NCBI RefSeq assembly: GCF_008329965.1
Contig: NZ_CP036150.1
Span: forward strand, 3,762,439-3,826,438
From: Oceanispirochaeta crateris
GTDB taxonomy: Bacteria; Spirochaetota; Spirochaetia; DSM-2461
Reading direction: 5' to 3'
DNA length: 64,000 nucleotides
Under the pieces are notes generated by a model. The model was given only the letters and a program-made list of their open reading frames with translations, was not told the origin of the DNA and did not search any database. Numbering within the stretch: position 1 is the first letter of the stretch; every line of letters starts with the position of its first letter. Below are positions 25,690 through 36,425 of the stretch, one piece after another. The translations under genes and the position numbers were made by a program.

Positions 25690-27243
25690 ATGGATGCTTT
25701 TTTACAAATCCTCCAGGGGGGAGCTTCAGTTTTTACTGAACCAATGTCCCTTGTCTTTTTAAGTCTCGGATTTTTTATTGGAATCATATTCGGAAGTCTG
25801 CCAGGACTCACTGCTACCCTTGCAATTGTACTTCTACTGCCAATGACTTATTCTCTGCCTCTTTCTCAGGCATTAGTAATGTGTGCCGGTGTTTACATGG
25901 CCGGTACCTACTCGGGATGTATCTCAGCGATTACAATTAACATTCCAGGTGCTCCCGCATCAATGATGACAAACCTTGAGGGTTATCCCATGATGAGAAG
26001 GGGTGAAGGCGCCAAAGCTATTGGTTCTGTAACAATCGGTTCTGCCATTGGTGGAACCATCGGTAGTATCCTTCTTATTTTAGTCGCTCCAATTACTATG
26101 GAATTGGCTCTGAAAATCAGAACTCCAGGTAAGGGTGCACTGATATTCTTTGCACTTGTAGTTGTCTCTCTGCTTTCTGACAGTAAGGCCAAGGGTCTTA
26201 TATCCCTTGTGTTTGGTTGTATGTTGGCTACAATTGGAATGGATGTATTGAGTAGTGCCTCACGCTTTACTTTCCAGATTCCAAGCATGCTTCAGGGTAT
26301 TGAGTTAACAACCATTATTATCGGTGCTTTTGCCCTGAGTGAGATGTTAGCTCAGTCCACAGTAAACAATGCAGAGTATAAAGAGCGGGTCAAAAAGGCT
26401 AATACCAAGCGATTTAAACGGAAAGATTTCTTCCCTACTTTTAAGGAAATGAAAGAAATAGGTTTTAGAACCTATATCAAGAGTTCTCTTATCGGTTACA
26501 TTATTGGTGTTCTTCCCGGTAGTGGTGCCTCCATGGCGGCCTTTGTCTCCTATGCAGAAGCGAAAAGAAGTTCCAAACACCCGGAAAAATACGGTAAGGG
26601 ATATTCTGAAGGAATGGTCGCTGCCGAGACTGCTAATAATGCGGTTTGCGGTGGAGCTCTTATTCCCATGTTGTCCCTTGGTATTCCCGGGGATGGTGTA
26701 ACAGCTGTTGTTCTCGGTGTTCTTATGATTTATGGAATAGTACCCGGGCCGACTCTTTTGACTCAGCAGATGGGTGATATAGCCCCTATGTTTATAGCTC
26801 TGCTGATTTCAGCTGCAGTTCTGCTGCCCCTGTCATTGTTCCTTTTCGGACCTTTATATCTGAAAATAGCAGGTATTCCCCGTATGCCTTTGTATAGCTC
26901 AATAGGTCTGATCGCAATTCTGGGAGTTTATGCATCAACATTAGATTTCTTTCAGATGGCTGTAGCCTTAATTATTGGTGTTCTTATGTATTTTCTCGGA
27001 AAACAGAATTATCCGAAGGTACCATTTATTCTTGGGGTTATTTTAGGACCTCTGTTTGAGTTGTATTTAAGGACAGCAATGTCTCTCAGTAATGGAAATC
27101 CCATGATATTCCTTACAAGTCCTGACAGTCTGTTCTTTCTTCTCCTAACCCTTTTCTTTGCAATTTTTCTTCCCAGGGTTAATAAGAAATCTCATGACAA
27201 AGTCATTGTTAAGGAAGAAGAAACTGTTTGTTGTAATGACTGA
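25690..27243 (+). CDS. tctA: TTT large permease TctA (system A)
   Basis: 517 residues, about twelve membrane helices. Signature motifs are GIIFGSLPGLTATLAIVLLLP, YSGCISAITINIPGAPAS, YIIGVLPGSGASMAAFVSYAEAKR and GGALIPMLSLGIPGDGVTAVVLGVL. The start at 25690 is preferred: GGAGGT ends ten bases before it, and the next upstream start lies inside tctB. Confidence 0.93.
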   Translation: MDAFLQILQGGASVFTEPMSLVFLSLGFFIGIIFGSLPGLTATLAIVLLLPMTYSLPLSQALVMCAGVYMAGTYSGCISAITINIPGAPASMMTNLEGYPMMRRGEGAKAIGSVTIGSAIGGTIGSILLILVAPITMELALKIRTPGKGALIFFALVVVSLLSDSKAKGLISLVFGCMLATIGMDVLSSASRFTFQIPSMLQGIELTTIIIGAFALSEMLAQSTVNNAEYKERVKKANTKRFKRKDFFPTFKEMKEIGFRTYIKSSLIGYIIGVLPGSGASMAAFVSYAEAKRSSKHPEKYGKGYSEGMVAAETANNAVCGGALIPMLSLGIPGDGVTAVVLGVLMIYGIVPGPTLLTQQMGDIAPMFIALLISAAVLLPLSLFLFGPLYLKIAGIPRMPLYSSIGLIAILGVYASTLDFFQMAVALIIGVLMYFLGKQNYPKVPFILGVILGPLFELYLRTAMSLSNGNPMIFLTSPDSLFFLLLTLFFAIFLPRVNKKSHDKVIVKEEETVCCND

Positions 27244-27291
27244 TAGAAGTACAACAACAGCGAATTTGTAAAAAAACTAAAGGATTTATAT

Positions 27292-28176
27292 ATGACTAAA
27301 GAATTTAAGGGTCTTATCCCGCCGATAGTTACACCTTTTACCGCAGACGGTAAAAGTGTTTCTGAGGAAAATTTGAGAAAAGTGATGCGCCATGTTATTT
27401 CCAATGGCTGTACTGGCGTATTTGTCGGCGGCAGCCAGGGGGAATTCTTTTCCATGAGTTTTGAAGAAAGGGTCCGCTCTTTTGAAATTGCAGTTGATGA
27501 AGCTGCCGGTAAATACCCTGTATTAGCCGGAACTGCGGCTATCACAACAGATGAAACCGTAGAACTATCCAAGGCTGCCGAAAAGGCCGGTATCTCTGCT
27601 ATCTCTGTCATCAACCCTTACTTCATAACACTGAATGAAGATGAAATGTATGATCACTACAAAAGTGTGGCTGAGAGTGTAAAAATCCCTGTATTCCTGT
27701 ATAACAATCCGGGTCGTACAGGCTGTTTCATTCCTTTATCCGTCATTAAAAGACTGGCCAAAATTGATAATATAATAGGAATAAAAGATTCCAGCGGAAA
27801 TCTCACCTATGTAAACAGCATCCTTGATATTGAAGACGATTTCCTGGTTTTCAGCGGAATGGATACCTGTATTTTTAATATTATTACTTCCGGAGGAGCT
27901 GGTGCAGTTGCTGCGACAGCCAATGTCGCTCCTGCCCTTGTATCCAGCATCTACAATAAGATTCAGTCTGGTGACCTGGCTGGAGCCAGAAAAGCGCAGA
28001 AAGAACTCACTCCCCTGCGTGACGCTTTTGCACTGGGAAGTTTTCCTGTCGTTGTAAAAGAAGCTCTTCAGCTTCTCGGCATAGAGGCTGGACCTGCCAG
28101 ACTTCCTATTCACCCGATGTCTTCTGAAAACAGAGCCAAGTTGAAGGACATCCTGAAAACAATGAAGTTGGTATAG
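27292..28176 (+). CDS. DapA/NanA family class I aldolase or dehydratase
   Basis: 294-residue TIM-barrel enzyme that forms a Schiff base with a pyruvate-type substrate. Tyrosine is in FLYNNPGRTG and lysine in IGIKDSSGN. GGSQGEFFSMSFEER replaces the usual GTTGE loop, which argues against dihydrodipicolinate synthase and for a catabolic keto-acid lyase. As last gene after gntR-tctCBA it probably processes the transported acid. The substrate is unknown. Confidence 0.87.
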   Translation: MTKEFKGLIPPIVTPFTADGKSVSEENLRKVMRHVISNGCTGVFVGGSQGEFFSMSFEERVRSFEIAVDEAAGKYPVLAGTAAITTDETVELSKAAEKAGISAISVINPYFITLNEDEMYDHYKSVAESVKIPVFLYNNPGRTGCFIPLSVIKRLAKIDNIIGIKDSSGNLTYVNSILDIEDDFLVFSGMDTCIFNIITSGGAGAVAATANVAPALVSSIYNKIQSGDLAGARKAQKELTPLRDAFALGSFPVVVKEALQLLGIEAGPARLPIHPMSSENRAKLKDILKTMKLV

Positions 28177-28206
28177 ATTCAGTTTTTCAGAACTAACCAT
28201 TTCATA

Positions 28207-28238
28207 AAAAACCGGAGAATATTTCTCCGGTTTTTTTT
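28207..28238 (+). terminator. Intrinsic terminator after the aldolase operon
   Basis: ACCGGAGAA and TTCTCCGGT form the stem with a 3-nt loop, followed by a run of eight T. The stem is also preceded by A residues, so it may work in both directions. Confidence 0.9.
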
Positions 28239-28279
28239 ATTGTCAGTAGTAAAAAATATGGTTTAAGAGTTCAGGTCTA

Positions 28280-28486
28280 CTATCTTTTCCGATTAAACAT
28301 GAGAAACAAAGCAACGGCAAAAGTTCCGTAGGCGAGGATCTTTCCTATCATAATGAAAAAGGATGCGGGAACACCCAAGAACCAAAGACCAGCTACAAGC
28401 GCAGCTATGAGTAGAGTGGCGATTATACCGCCCCAGTTTATCCCTTTTTCATTGAAACTGAAAAATTCGGACCAATCAAATTTCAT
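28280..28486 (-). CDS. Small membrane protein of unknown function
   Basis: 68 residues, with GAGGT 6 nt before the ATG. Two hydrophobic helices are visible (IIATLLIAALVAGLWFLGV and FFIMIGKILAYGTFAVALFLMF), ending with positively charged NRKR. No family is recognised. It lies downstream of the chemotaxis receptor on the same strand, 194 nt away. Confidence 0.65.
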   Translation of the reverse strand: MKFDWSEFFSFNEKGINWGGIIATLLIAALVAGLWFLGVPASFFIMIGKILAYGTFAVALFLMFNRKR

Positions 28487-28680
28487 GGTGAAACCTCAAT
28501 AATATGATTTTTATAAACGATATATTCATGAATAAGTCTTTACATTTTACACCGGGAAAGCCTCAGACACAACAGCTTCTACAGAGATGAGGACCGGACC
28601 ATCAGCCTTCATAATTTTTATTGATGTCCTTGTTTTTTACCGAAGAATCCCTTCAAAAGCGTGTATCAGGTGAAACAAAG

Positions 28681-30546
28681 CTACTGATCAAAATTGCTGC
28701 CTTTTTCGGTGACAAAGTGGTTTACTTCCTTATCAATTTCGATGCTTACAGAACCAACCTCATCAGACAACTGCTTTAATCCCTCCACGGCTTGAACTAC
28801 CTCTGAAAATCCAGAATTGATTTCTGATACGGCGGCACTCACATTCCCTGATATGTCTGAAACCTGGCCAATCATCTCTGTAATTGATTCAGAATCATTT
28901 TTGATGATCCCGGACTTTTCCTGTACAAGAGACGATGTTTCACTCAAGCTGCTCATAGCATCCAGGATCTGTTTTCCTCCCATATTCAATTCAGGCATGC
29001 TGGAGGATATGGCCAGAAGAGCCTCGGAGGCGCCATGGACATTCCTGTCTATCTTATCAAAGGCCTCTTTTGTTACCAGCCCTGATTCTGATGCTTCATG
29101 GATGATCAATATGATGCGTTCCAGGGTTTTACTGATCTCTTTTGAGTTCACCGAAGAGGCTTCTGCCAGCTTGCGGATTTCATCTGAAACAACGGCAAAT
29201 CCTTTCCCGTGTTCCCCGGCGTGAGCGGCCTCGATGGCGGCATTCATAGCCAGAAGGTTTGTCTGTTCAGATATGTTTTGAATGATATTGGTCATCCCTG
29301 TGATCTGAGATACGGAGGCATTGACCTCTTCAATAATCTGCGTGGTTTCAGTGAGTTTTGCACCGCCTTCTCTGGCTGTCTCTACAAGAGAGTTCATAGC
29401 TTCCTTGTTTTTCTCGGTCAATTTGTAAATGTTTGAAATAGATGCAATCATCTGTGTTATCGAAGCCGTAGATTGCTCAACCATGGCAATTTGATCTTGG
29501 ATGAATGAATTCAATTCTCCTGTATAACCCGAGATTCCCGTAATTTGCTCTTTTGAAGTAGAGATATTCTCATCAAGGCTGGTTATCTGTTTGTTGATGG
29601 ATTGAATATTTGCCGAAATCTCAACCGCCGCCGCCGAAGTCTCTGTGGCAGTTGAGATTAATTCTTCTTTCACGTCTGTGTTTCGAATAGAAAGATTTTT
29701 CAGTAATTTTAGTGAGTTCCTGAGTCCTTCTTGGAAGGTGTTCATGTCGTCGCTGAGCCAACGGGTCTCATCCTTTAATTTGGATGAAAAATCTCGCGTT
29801 AAGTCACCTCCCTCCATATGTGTGACACTGGTTCTGATGCTTCCTACTGCATGAGCTATTTTATTGGCGACAACGAGAGCCGATATAATTGTGATTGTCA
29901 GAATAATGGCCACGAGGAGAAGGAGTATAAAAAAACTCCGCTTAGAAAAATATAGGATAAACCCCTCAATGACATCATATTGTTCTGAAATTGTATCGCT
30001 TACCTTATCCAGTTCAGTCCCCATATCGGATATATCACTCACCAAAGATTTTCTGTGATAATTGAAGATTTCAATATCCTCAACATCCGATGAAGTGACT
30101 CCTGCCATTTCATTCAGACTGACACCATCAATGGAGAGGCCAGAGTTATTATATGAGTCAATGAGGGTGTTAAAGCTGTAAAGAAGGGTATCAAAGCCTA
30201 ATTTAAGAGGTGTTTTGAGAGATATGATTGAATCAAGAGATTGGAGAATATCATCATTGATATTCGGAAGGATGGTTAATTCTTTAATCTCCTCCATAAG
30301 GGTATCTGCTTTTTGAATGAATGTTTCGTAATGTGCCAACTGCTCCTGAATGCCAACTTCCGGCATGAGAAATCGATAGAGTTCTATATGCTGCTGCTGG
30401 ATTGTTTCTTTGTATTCTAAGAGAATGCTTTTTTCCTTTTCTATGGAACCTATAAAATTTTGTAATAGTATAAAAATTGACAAGGATAACACCATTGCCG
30501 TAATCAGTGAAAATATGAGGGTCATCAGTTTTGTGCGAATTTTCAT
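28681..30546 (-). CDS. Methyl-accepting chemotaxis protein
   Basis: Transmembrane chemoreceptor of 621 residues. The start at 30546 is preferred because AAAGGAG lies 5 nt upstream. A membrane helix at about residues 6-28 is followed by a mostly helical periplasmic sensor domain, a second helix ([23 protein letters not shown]), HAMP, and a cytoplasmic signalling domain whose tip reads [35 protein letters not shown]. Alanine/Glu-rich heptads on both sides hold methylation sites. No chemotaxis kinase gene is nearby. Confidence 0.95.
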   Translation of the reverse strand: MKIRTKLMTLIFSLITAMVLSLSIFILLQNFIGSIEKEKSILLEYKETIQQQHIELYRFLMPEVGIQEQLAHYETFIQKADTLMEEIKELTILPNINDDILQSLDSIISLKTPLKLGFDTLLYSFNTLIDSYNNSGLSIDGVSLNEMAGVTSSDVEDIEIFNYHRKSLVSDISDMGTELDKVSDTISEQYDVIEGFILYFSKRSFFILLLLVAIILTITIISALVVANKIAHAVGSIRTSVTHMEGGDLTRDFSSKLKDETRWLSDDMNTFQEGLRNSLKLLKNLSIRNTDVKEELISTATETSAAAVEISANIQSINKQITSLDENISTSKEQITGISGYTGELNSFIQDQIAMVEQSTASITQMIASISNIYKLTEKNKEAMNSLVETAREGGAKLTETTQIIEEVNASVSQITGMTNIIQNISEQTNLLAMNAAIEAAHAGEHGKGFAVVSDEIRKLAEASSVNSKEISKTLERIILIIHEASESGLVTKEAFDKIDRNVHGASEALLAISSSMPELNMGGKQILDAMSSLSETSSLVQEKSGIIKNDSESITEMIGQVSDISGNVSAAVSEINSGFSEVVQAVEGLKQLSDEVGSVSIEIDKEVNHFVTEKGSNFDQ

Positions 30547-30767
30547 TTGAACTCCTTTGATCAAATTAGATAAATATTTTTAAATCAGTCACTATTATAT
30601 GCTATAAATTCGGATAGCGGGCCAAGGAAATCCTAAGAATCGTATTTTAAAAAAGGAAGTGACACCTTTGATAAGGGTTCTCAAAAATGCTATGATTTTA
30701 CTTATTTTGACTGTAAACTTGCATTAGCAACGAGTTTCATAAAAACTTATATTAAAGAGAGATATGT

Positions 30768-32987
30768 ATGGCATCTAAAATTATTTATACAGTAACTGAT
30801 GAGTCTCCAGCTTTGGCTACGGGCTCTCTCTTACCTATTGTCAGATCTTTTACAAAAACGGCGGGGATTGAAATTGATGTGAAGAATCTTTCTCTCGCAG
30901 GACGTCTCCTGGCCGCATTTCCAGACTACTTAACAGAAGATCAGCGGGTCTCGGATGACTTGAAAATCTTGGGAGAGTTGGTGACTCATTCTCATGCCAA
31001 TATCATTAAGCTTCCCAATATCAGTGCTTCTGTACCACAGCTTCTAGGAGCCTTAAAGGAGCTGCAGTCAAAGGGGTATAATCTGCCAGATTACCCAGAA
31101 AATCCTGCGAATGATCAAGAGAGGGTCGTAAAACAAAGGTATGACCTCATTAAAGGCAGTGCTGTTAATCCGGTTCTTCGGGAAGGAAATTCTGACAGGC
31201 GGGTTCCCGGTGCTGTCAAAAAGTATGCTCAAAAGCATCCCCACGTGATGGGTGAGTGGAGTCAAGATTCCAAAACTCATGTGGTTACCATGAAAGGCAA
31301 TGATTTTTACAACACTGAGAAATCTGTTCTTATTTCAAAACCATGCTCAGTGCATGTAGAGTTGGTCTCAGACAAAGGGGAAACCCTCCTTCTTAAAGAA
31401 GAAATTGCTCTGTTGGAAGGTGAAATCCTGGATTCTGCTGTAATGAATATTTCAGCATTGAGGTCATTCCTGGCTGAAGAAATAAAAGATGCCTATGACA
31501 AAGATGTTCTTCTTTCCATTCAGCTGAAAGCCAGTATGATGAAGATCTCAGATCCTATTATTTTTGGTCATATGATTTCTCTTTATTTTGAAGATGTATT
31601 CACGCAATACAAATCCACTCTGGATCATTTGGGAGTCAATCCTGATAATGGCCTGGGCGATCTTTTTACTAAGCTTGAAACCCTACCTACGGCGGAAAAA
31701 AATGAGATTTTGTCAGCCATTGAAGAGTGTTCTAAAAAAAGACCGGACCTCTCGATGGTAGATTCTTCCAGAGGGATTACAAGCCTTCATGTTCCCAGTG
31801 ATGTTCTGATTGATGCTTCTATTCCTTCGGCAATAAGGAATTCGGGGAAGATGGTTGGGCCCGATGGTAAATTGAAAGATGTTAAGATGATAATCCCCGA
31901 CAGCTCATATGCAAAGATTTATCAGAATACCATAGAATATAGCAAACAGAATGGCGCCTTTGATCCTAAGACCATGGGAAGTGTCTCAAATGTGGGGCTT
32001 ATGGCACAAAAGGCCGAAGAGTACGGTTCCCATGATAAAACCTTTTTGATTCCTTCAGAAGGTATGGTGCGTGTTGTGGATGAATCCGGTACCCTTTTAA
32101 TGGATCAAAAGGTCTCTAAAGGTGATATTTTCCGCATGTGCCAGGTGAAGGATGCCCCAATCAGAGACTGGGTCAGGCTGGGTGTGAACAGAGCCAGGGC
32201 TACAGGAGCTCCTGCAGTGTTTTGGCTGGATGAAAACCGACCACATGATATCAAAGTGATTGAAAAAGTGAAGAAATATCTTCCATTGGAAGATATTGAA
32301 GGCCTAGATGTTCGCATCCTTTCTCCCGGAGAAGCCACTCTATATTCTCTTCAGAGAATGAAAGAGGGGAAGGATACGATTTCTGTAACGGGGAATGTAC
32401 TCCGGGATTATTTGACAGATCTGTTTCCCATCCTGGAGCTGGGAACCAGTTCTAAGATGCTGTCTATCGTTTCCCTTTTGAATGGAGGGGTCTTGTTTGA
32501 AACAGGAGCAAGCGGTTCTGCTCCCATGCTGGTTCAGCAATTTATCAAAGAGGGGCACTTTCAGTGGAATTCTCTAGGGGAATTCCTGGCTTTAACTGTT
32601 TCTCTGGAGCATTTTGGAACAACCTATCAGAACTCAAAGGCTCTAATCCTCGCTGAGGCCCTTGAAAAGGCCACAGAGTTATATTTGGAAAATAATCGGG
32701 GCCCAGCGGAAGCTGTTCATGAAATAGACATTCGCGGCAGTCATTTTTATCTCGTCTTATATTGGGCTCAGGCCTTGGCCGAACAGAATCGTGATGAAGA
32801 ACTCAAGCTTAAATTTGCAGCTCTTTCAAAAGAATTGAAAGAGCATGAAGAGGAAATTTTGGAAGAGTTTATGCAGGCACAGGGACATCCTGTAGATTTG
32901 GGAGGTTATTATCTTCCTGATCCGGAAATGGTCTCTAACGGTATGCGGCCCTGTACAATCTTTAATCAACTGCTGGCATCTCTTTAA
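30768..32987 (+). CDS. icd: NADP-dependent isocitrate dehydrogenase, monomeric type
   Basis: 739 residues, the normal length of the monomeric enzyme, unrelated in size to the ~420-residue dimeric form. It starts [23 protein letters not shown] and contains [62 protein letters not shown] and the C-terminal [23 protein letters not shown], all characteristic. It oxidises isocitrate to 2-oxoglutarate with NADP in the cytosol. A stand-alone gene with its own terminator. Confidence 0.96.
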   Translation: MASKIIYTVTDESPALATGSLLPIVRSFTKTAGIEIDVKNLSLAGRLLAAFPDYLTEDQRVSDDLKILGELVTHSHANIIKLPNISASVPQLLGALKELQSKGYNLPDYPENPANDQERVVKQRYDLIKGSAVNPVLREGNSDRRVPGAVKKYAQKHPHVMGEWSQDSKTHVVTMKGNDFYNTEKSVLISKPCSVHVELVSDKGETLLLKEEIALLEGEILDSAVMNISALRSFLAEEIKDAYDKDVLLSIQLKASMMKISDPIIFGHMISLYFEDVFTQYKSTLDHLGVNPDNGLGDLFTKLETLPTAEKNEILSAIEECSKKRPDLSMVDSSRGITSLHVPSDVLIDASIPSAIRNSGKMVGPDGKLKDVKMIIPDSSYAKIYQNTIEYSKQNGAFDPKTMGSVSNVGLMAQKAEEYGSHDKTFLIPSEGMVRVVDESGTLLMDQKVSKGDIFRMCQVKDAPIRDWVRLGVNRARATGAPAVFWLDENRPHDIKVIEKVKKYLPLEDIEGLDVRILSPGEATLYSLQRMKEGKDTISVTGNVLRDYLTDLFPILELGTSSKMLSIVSLLNGGVLFETGASGSAPMLVQQFIKEGHFQWNSLGEFLALTVSLEHFGTTYQNSKALILAEALEKATELYLENNRGPAEAVHEIDIRGSHFYLVLYWAQALAEQNRDEELKLKFAALSKELKEHEEEILEEFMQAQGHPVDLGGYYLPDPEMVSNGMRPCTIFNQLLASL

Positions 32988-32992
32988 ACTGA

Positions 32993-33022
32993 AAATCCTC
33001 CCAGCTCTCTGGGAGGATTTTT
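32993..33022 (+). terminator. Intrinsic terminator of icd
   Basis: AAATCCTCCCAG and CTGGGAGGATTT flank a 4-nt loop, followed by T residues. Confidence 0.88.
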
Positions 33023-33061
33023 AAGGCCTTCTTATCAAATCTTTATCATCTATTTATAAAC

Positions 33062-33097
33062 AAAAAAAGTTTCCACCGGTATATACCGGAAGGAAAC
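33062..33097 (-). terminator. Intrinsic terminator of the TAXI operon (distal)
   Basis: GTTTCC (33069) and GGAAAC (33092) enclose a self-complementary CCGGTATATACCGG. On the minus strand the hairpin is followed by seven T (33068-33062). Confidence 0.8.
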
Positions 33098-33117
33098 CTT
33101 TCGATTTTTTACAAAAG

Positions 33118-33137
33118 GGCCGGGATAGCTCCCGGCC
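33118..33137 (-). terminator. GC-rich hairpin just after the TAXI receptor gene
   Basis: GGCCGGGA pairs with TCCCGGCC over a 4-nt loop, 9 nt past the stop codon on the minus strand, then CTTTTGT. It works in tandem with the distal hairpin. Confidence 0.75.
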
Positions 33138-33145
33138 TTTAAAAT

Positions 33146-34132
33146 CTATTTCAACCAGCCCTGCTCAACGAAATAACGTTTTGCACCAGCATGGTACTCA
33201 ACAAGCATCTGATCCTGAGGTAATACTAAATCTTTGTTGAACTGAGTCAGCAAAGCAGATACCGCATGGATGGTGGGGATGTTGGTATAAAGAGTTTTTG
33301 TCATCTGGTACACCAGCTCTTCATCCATATCTTCACGAACAATGATGATGTCGGGAGGAGTTCCTACAGTTTCTACTGTATAGTCCTGATTTGGGTAGAT
33401 ATTGGCCGGAATGGTACGGCGAATATAGAATTCATTTACTTTTTTCAGGTTAGACAGTGCGTCATCAGAAATAGGAAGTATGATGCATTTGTCATCTAAA
33501 AGCAGTTCCTGCATAGCTGCGGCACCAAGAGCAACACCAATGATTCCACCGTCAACAAGGCCGTCTGCAAGCATTTCAATACCCTGAGAGAATTCTACAA
33601 AACTGGGTTTGATGTCATCATAGGTTAAGCCGTAAGCTGCCAGAGTTTCTCTAGCATCAACTTCACCACCGGATCCAACGGGACCTACAACGATTCTTTT
33701 TCCCTTGAAATCGGCAATAGATGTAATACCACTTGATTTAGTAGCAACAACCTGAAATACGTCCGCAAATAGACCACCGGTCAGCGATCTCATCCAGGTC
33801 ATTTTTTCTGGATAAGGATCCATTCCATTAGCGGCACGAAAAGCTTCCAATGAACGGCATACAGCAACATCTGCATCCTGAGTTCTAAGTAAATCTATGT
33901 TATGAGGACTTCCGTTTGTAGCAATGGCTACAGCCTTCACTCCGGGGATATTAGCGTTCCACAATGATGCCATTGCAACACCTGTAGGGTAGTTGGTTCC
34001 TCCGACTCCAGCTGTTCCCATAGTTATGTGACGAACCTGGTTAGACCCTGTCGCACCAGAACCCTGTTGACCATTCGCCCACAGACTTCCTGTCAGTGCA
34101 ATCATAAGCACTAATACAATACTCTTTCTCAT
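33146..34132 (-). CDS. TAXI family TRAP solute receptor
   Basis: 328 residues. The signal peptide ends near LWANGQQGSG without cysteine. TAXI-type motifs are MGTAGVGGTNYPTGVAMASLWN, DADVAVCRSLEAFRA, FKGKRIVVGPVGSGGEVDARETLAAYGL and LVDGGIIGVALGAAAMQEL. AAGGAG precedes the ATG. It follows the fused DctQM permease by 78 nt in the same operon. Known TAXI systems take up amino acids such as glutamate, or dicarboxylates. Confidence 0.9.
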   Translation of the reverse strand: MRKSIVLVLMIALTGSLWANGQQGSGATGSNQVRHITMGTAGVGGTNYPTGVAMASLWNANIPGVKAVAIATNGSPHNIDLLRTQDADVAVCRSLEAFRAANGMDPYPEKMTWMRSLTGGLFADVFQVVATKSSGITSIADFKGKRIVVGPVGSGGEVDARETLAAYGLTYDDIKPSFVEFSQGIEMLADGLVDGGIIGVALGAAAMQELLLDDKCIILPISDDALSNLKKVNEFYIRRTIPANIYPNQDYTVETVGTPPDIIIVREDMDEELVYQMTKTLYTNIPTIHAVSALLTQFNKDLVLPQDQMLVEYHAGAKRYFVEQGWLK

Positions 34133-34210
34133 CTCTTGTACTCCTTTTCCGCCTCAAGGCGAAAATTTATTATTAAAAAGCCATTTTTGGTGGCAAGAAA
34201 CCAAAACACA

Positions 34211-36178
34211 TTAGGCAATGCTGACATTTCTATCAGACTTTGTCTTTAGAACCTGTACAATCAGTATAGCAACGATACCCACAGCAAGACCAATTATATC
34301 AGTTGTAGATCCAGGAATGATCAGAGCTATTGAAGCAATGAAGAATACAGGCCTGACTGGGATAGGTAGATTGATTCTGAAGAATCCTTCTCCTGCGATG
34401 GCAAGCATGGCAGTTCCCAACAACGCTGTAAAGGTATCCCAGAGGATAAACCATATAGAATCGGAAATAAGAAGCATGGAAGGAGAATAAACAAAGAAGA
34501 AGGGGACAATGAACCCTGCAATAGCAAGGCGGAAGGCTGTCCACCCTACTTGGTTTGGTTTTGCACCGGCCATACCGGCTCCAACATATGCTGAGAGTGC
34601 TACCGGAGGTGTAATCGTAGACAGACATGCATAGTAGAGGGTAAAAAAGTGAGCCTGAAAAGCAGGAACACCCATTTTAGTAAGAATAGGAACGGCGATT
34701 GATGCTGCAATAACATAACATGCACTCGTTGGAAGTCCCATACCCAAAATGATAGAAACGACCATACAGAGAATCAAGGCTATGGGCAAATATCCACCGG
34801 AAAGTAGAACGATGTTATCTGCAAGGATAATTCCTATACCTGTCATTGAAAGAACGGCAACGACGAAACCGGCATTAGCCATGGCAACACCGATGCTTAG
34901 ACTGCTTCGTGATGCACTGACGGCAACATCCAGCAGTTGTTTTGGTCCAATTCTGGTTTCTTTACGAACCCAGGAGAGGATACCTGTAAAAACTACTGTA
35001 TAGAACGCAGCATACAGGGGTGTACGTCCTTCAAACAGAAGGAAGATCAGGATACCGATAGGTATAATCATATGACCGTAGCGCAAGACCGTGTATTTAA
35101 CATCGGGCATTTGATCTTTGGTCAGGCCCTTTAGTCCCAGTCTTCTGGCACGGAGGTCAATCTGAAAGAAAACACCGGCAAAATAAAGCAGCGCCGGAAT
35201 AATCGCAGCACCCGCAATAGTTAAGTAGGGTACTCCCAGGAATTCAGCCATAATAAAGGCTACTGATCCCATGATAGGAGGCATGAACTGTCCACCAGTA
35301 GATGCGGCTGCTTCAATAGCTGCTGCAAAGTAGGGTTTGTATCCGACTTTTTTCATCAGGGGAATGGTAAATGCACCGGTTGTGGCTACATTGGTAGCGG
35401 AACTTCCACTGATCATACCAAGTAATGCACTGGCAATGACAGAAACTTTTGCAGGACCACCAGTCATACGACCACCAACAAACATGGCAATGTCATTGAA
35501 TAATCGGCTGAGACCGCTTTTATCCAGCATGGCACCCAGAACTACAAATATGATCAGGTAAGTTGAAGATACACCAATGGGCATCCCGAAAATCCCCTGA
35601 GTTGTCAGATACATCTGATAGATGATTCTGGTAAGGGTATATCCTCTATGGGAAAGAACACCTGGAATGTGTCGTCCAAAGTAAGCATACAACAGAAATA
35701 TAATACATAGTGTGAGTAATTGAGGACCAACTGCTCTTCTACACGATTCAAGTACAAGAAGAATCATGACTGCGCCTACATAAATATCCATTGGTGCGGA
35801 TACTCCGGCTCTTATCAGAAACGCATCCCTACTTAGTAAGGTATAAAGTGTGGCCGCCAAGGAAATGAATACTAATGCAAGATCCATAACGCTGGGTCTT
35901 GTTCTAGGAGCTTTCTTGGTACCTGGAAACAGTAAAAAAACCAATATAAGGATGAACCCTACATGGATCGCTCTATGCTTGACTGTCTCTGGCATACCAA
36001 ATCTTGATGTATACATATGGTATGAGATGTAAAAACTAGAAATGACAGCAATTACAATTTTCCAGAAGTGGGACATGTCCTTACGCCATTTGGATTCCCG
36101 ATCTTTTTTTTCGAGAATCTTTTCACCATCTACCACCGGCCCGATTTCTGCATCGACGCCTTTGACATTTTCTTTCAC
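34211..36178 (-). CDS. Fused TRAP permease (DctQ-DctM, TAXI-type)
   Basis: 655 residues. A hydrophilic ~35-residue N-terminus is followed by a DctQ-like block of about four to five helices, then a DctM domain (TYLIIFVVLGAMLDKSGLSRLFNDIAMFVGG, GMISGSSATNVATTGAFTIPLMKKVGYKP, GQFMPPIMGSVAFIMAEFLGVPY, GMGLPTSACYVIAA). Fusion of both permease parts is standard for TAXI systems. It starts with GTG. A TATATCATATA palindrome lies upstream at 36241-36251. Confidence 0.92.
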   Translation of the reverse strand: MKENVKGVDAEIGPVVDGEKILEKKDRESKWRKDMSHFWKIVIAVISSFYISYHMYTSRFGMPETVKHRAIHVGFILILVFLLFPGTKKAPRTRPSVMDLALVFISLAATLYTLLSRDAFLIRAGVSAPMDIYVGAVMILLVLESCRRAVGPQLLTLCIIFLLYAYFGRHIPGVLSHRGYTLTRIIYQMYLTTQGIFGMPIGVSSTYLIIFVVLGAMLDKSGLSRLFNDIAMFVGGRMTGGPAKVSVIASALLGMISGSSATNVATTGAFTIPLMKKVGYKPYFAAAIEAAASTGGQFMPPIMGSVAFIMAEFLGVPYLTIAGAAIIPALLYFAGVFFQIDLRARRLGLKGLTKDQMPDVKYTVLRYGHMIIPIGILIFLLFEGRTPLYAAFYTVVFTGILSWVRKETRIGPKQLLDVAVSASRSSLSIGVAMANAGFVVAVLSMTGIGIILADNIVLLSGGYLPIALILCMVVSIILGMGLPTSACYVIAASIAVPILTKMGVPAFQAHFFTLYYACLSTITPPVALSAYVGAGMAGAKPNQVGWTAFRLAIAGFIVPFFFVYSPSMLLISDSIWFILWDTFTALLGTAMLAIAGEGFFRINLPIPVRPVFFIASIALIIPGSTTDIIGLAVGIVAILIVQVLKTKSDRNVSIA

Positions 36179-36240
36179 TTTCTTACCTCGCTAAAATGTT
36201 AAAATCAATATTCAATACTGATCGTCTGACTTGCTAATCC

Positions 36241-36251
36241 TATATCATATA
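36241..36251. promoter_or_regulatory. TATATnATATA palindrome upstream of the TAXI operon
   Basis: TATATCATATA, a perfect 5+1+5 palindrome about 63 nt before the permease start. The same pattern occurs at 37143 and 37236. Confidence 0.55.
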
Positions 36252-36332
36252 TTCTATTTAAAAAAAGAGTACCATACATTTATTCACCCTGCAAGCAATT
36301 TCTTTTTGGATTTTTTAAGAGTGGAAGAGTCG

Positions 36333-36404
36333 TCTGATGCCCTTCTCTCTAAGGAGAAATGGATAAAAAATTATTAAAAATTGTTTAGAGAAAAGGTCAT
36401 CAGG
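36333..36404. repeat. Long imperfect inverted repeat
   Basis: Arms of 20 nt at 36333-36352 and 36385-36404 match at 17 of 20 positions around a 32-nt AT-rich loop. Neither side has a T-run directly after the stem, so it is not a standard terminator. It lies between gntR and the TAXI operon, 22 nt past the gntR stop. Confidence 0.6.
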
Positions 36405-36425
36405 CTTTGAGCAGGGAGTGCCCTT

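Noticed and set aside
27292-28176. Calling the DapA-type enzyme dihydrodipicolinate synthase because asd and lysC are in the window.
   Set aside because: It is 13 kb away in an operon with a TTT transporter, and the GTTGE loop is replaced by GGSQGE.
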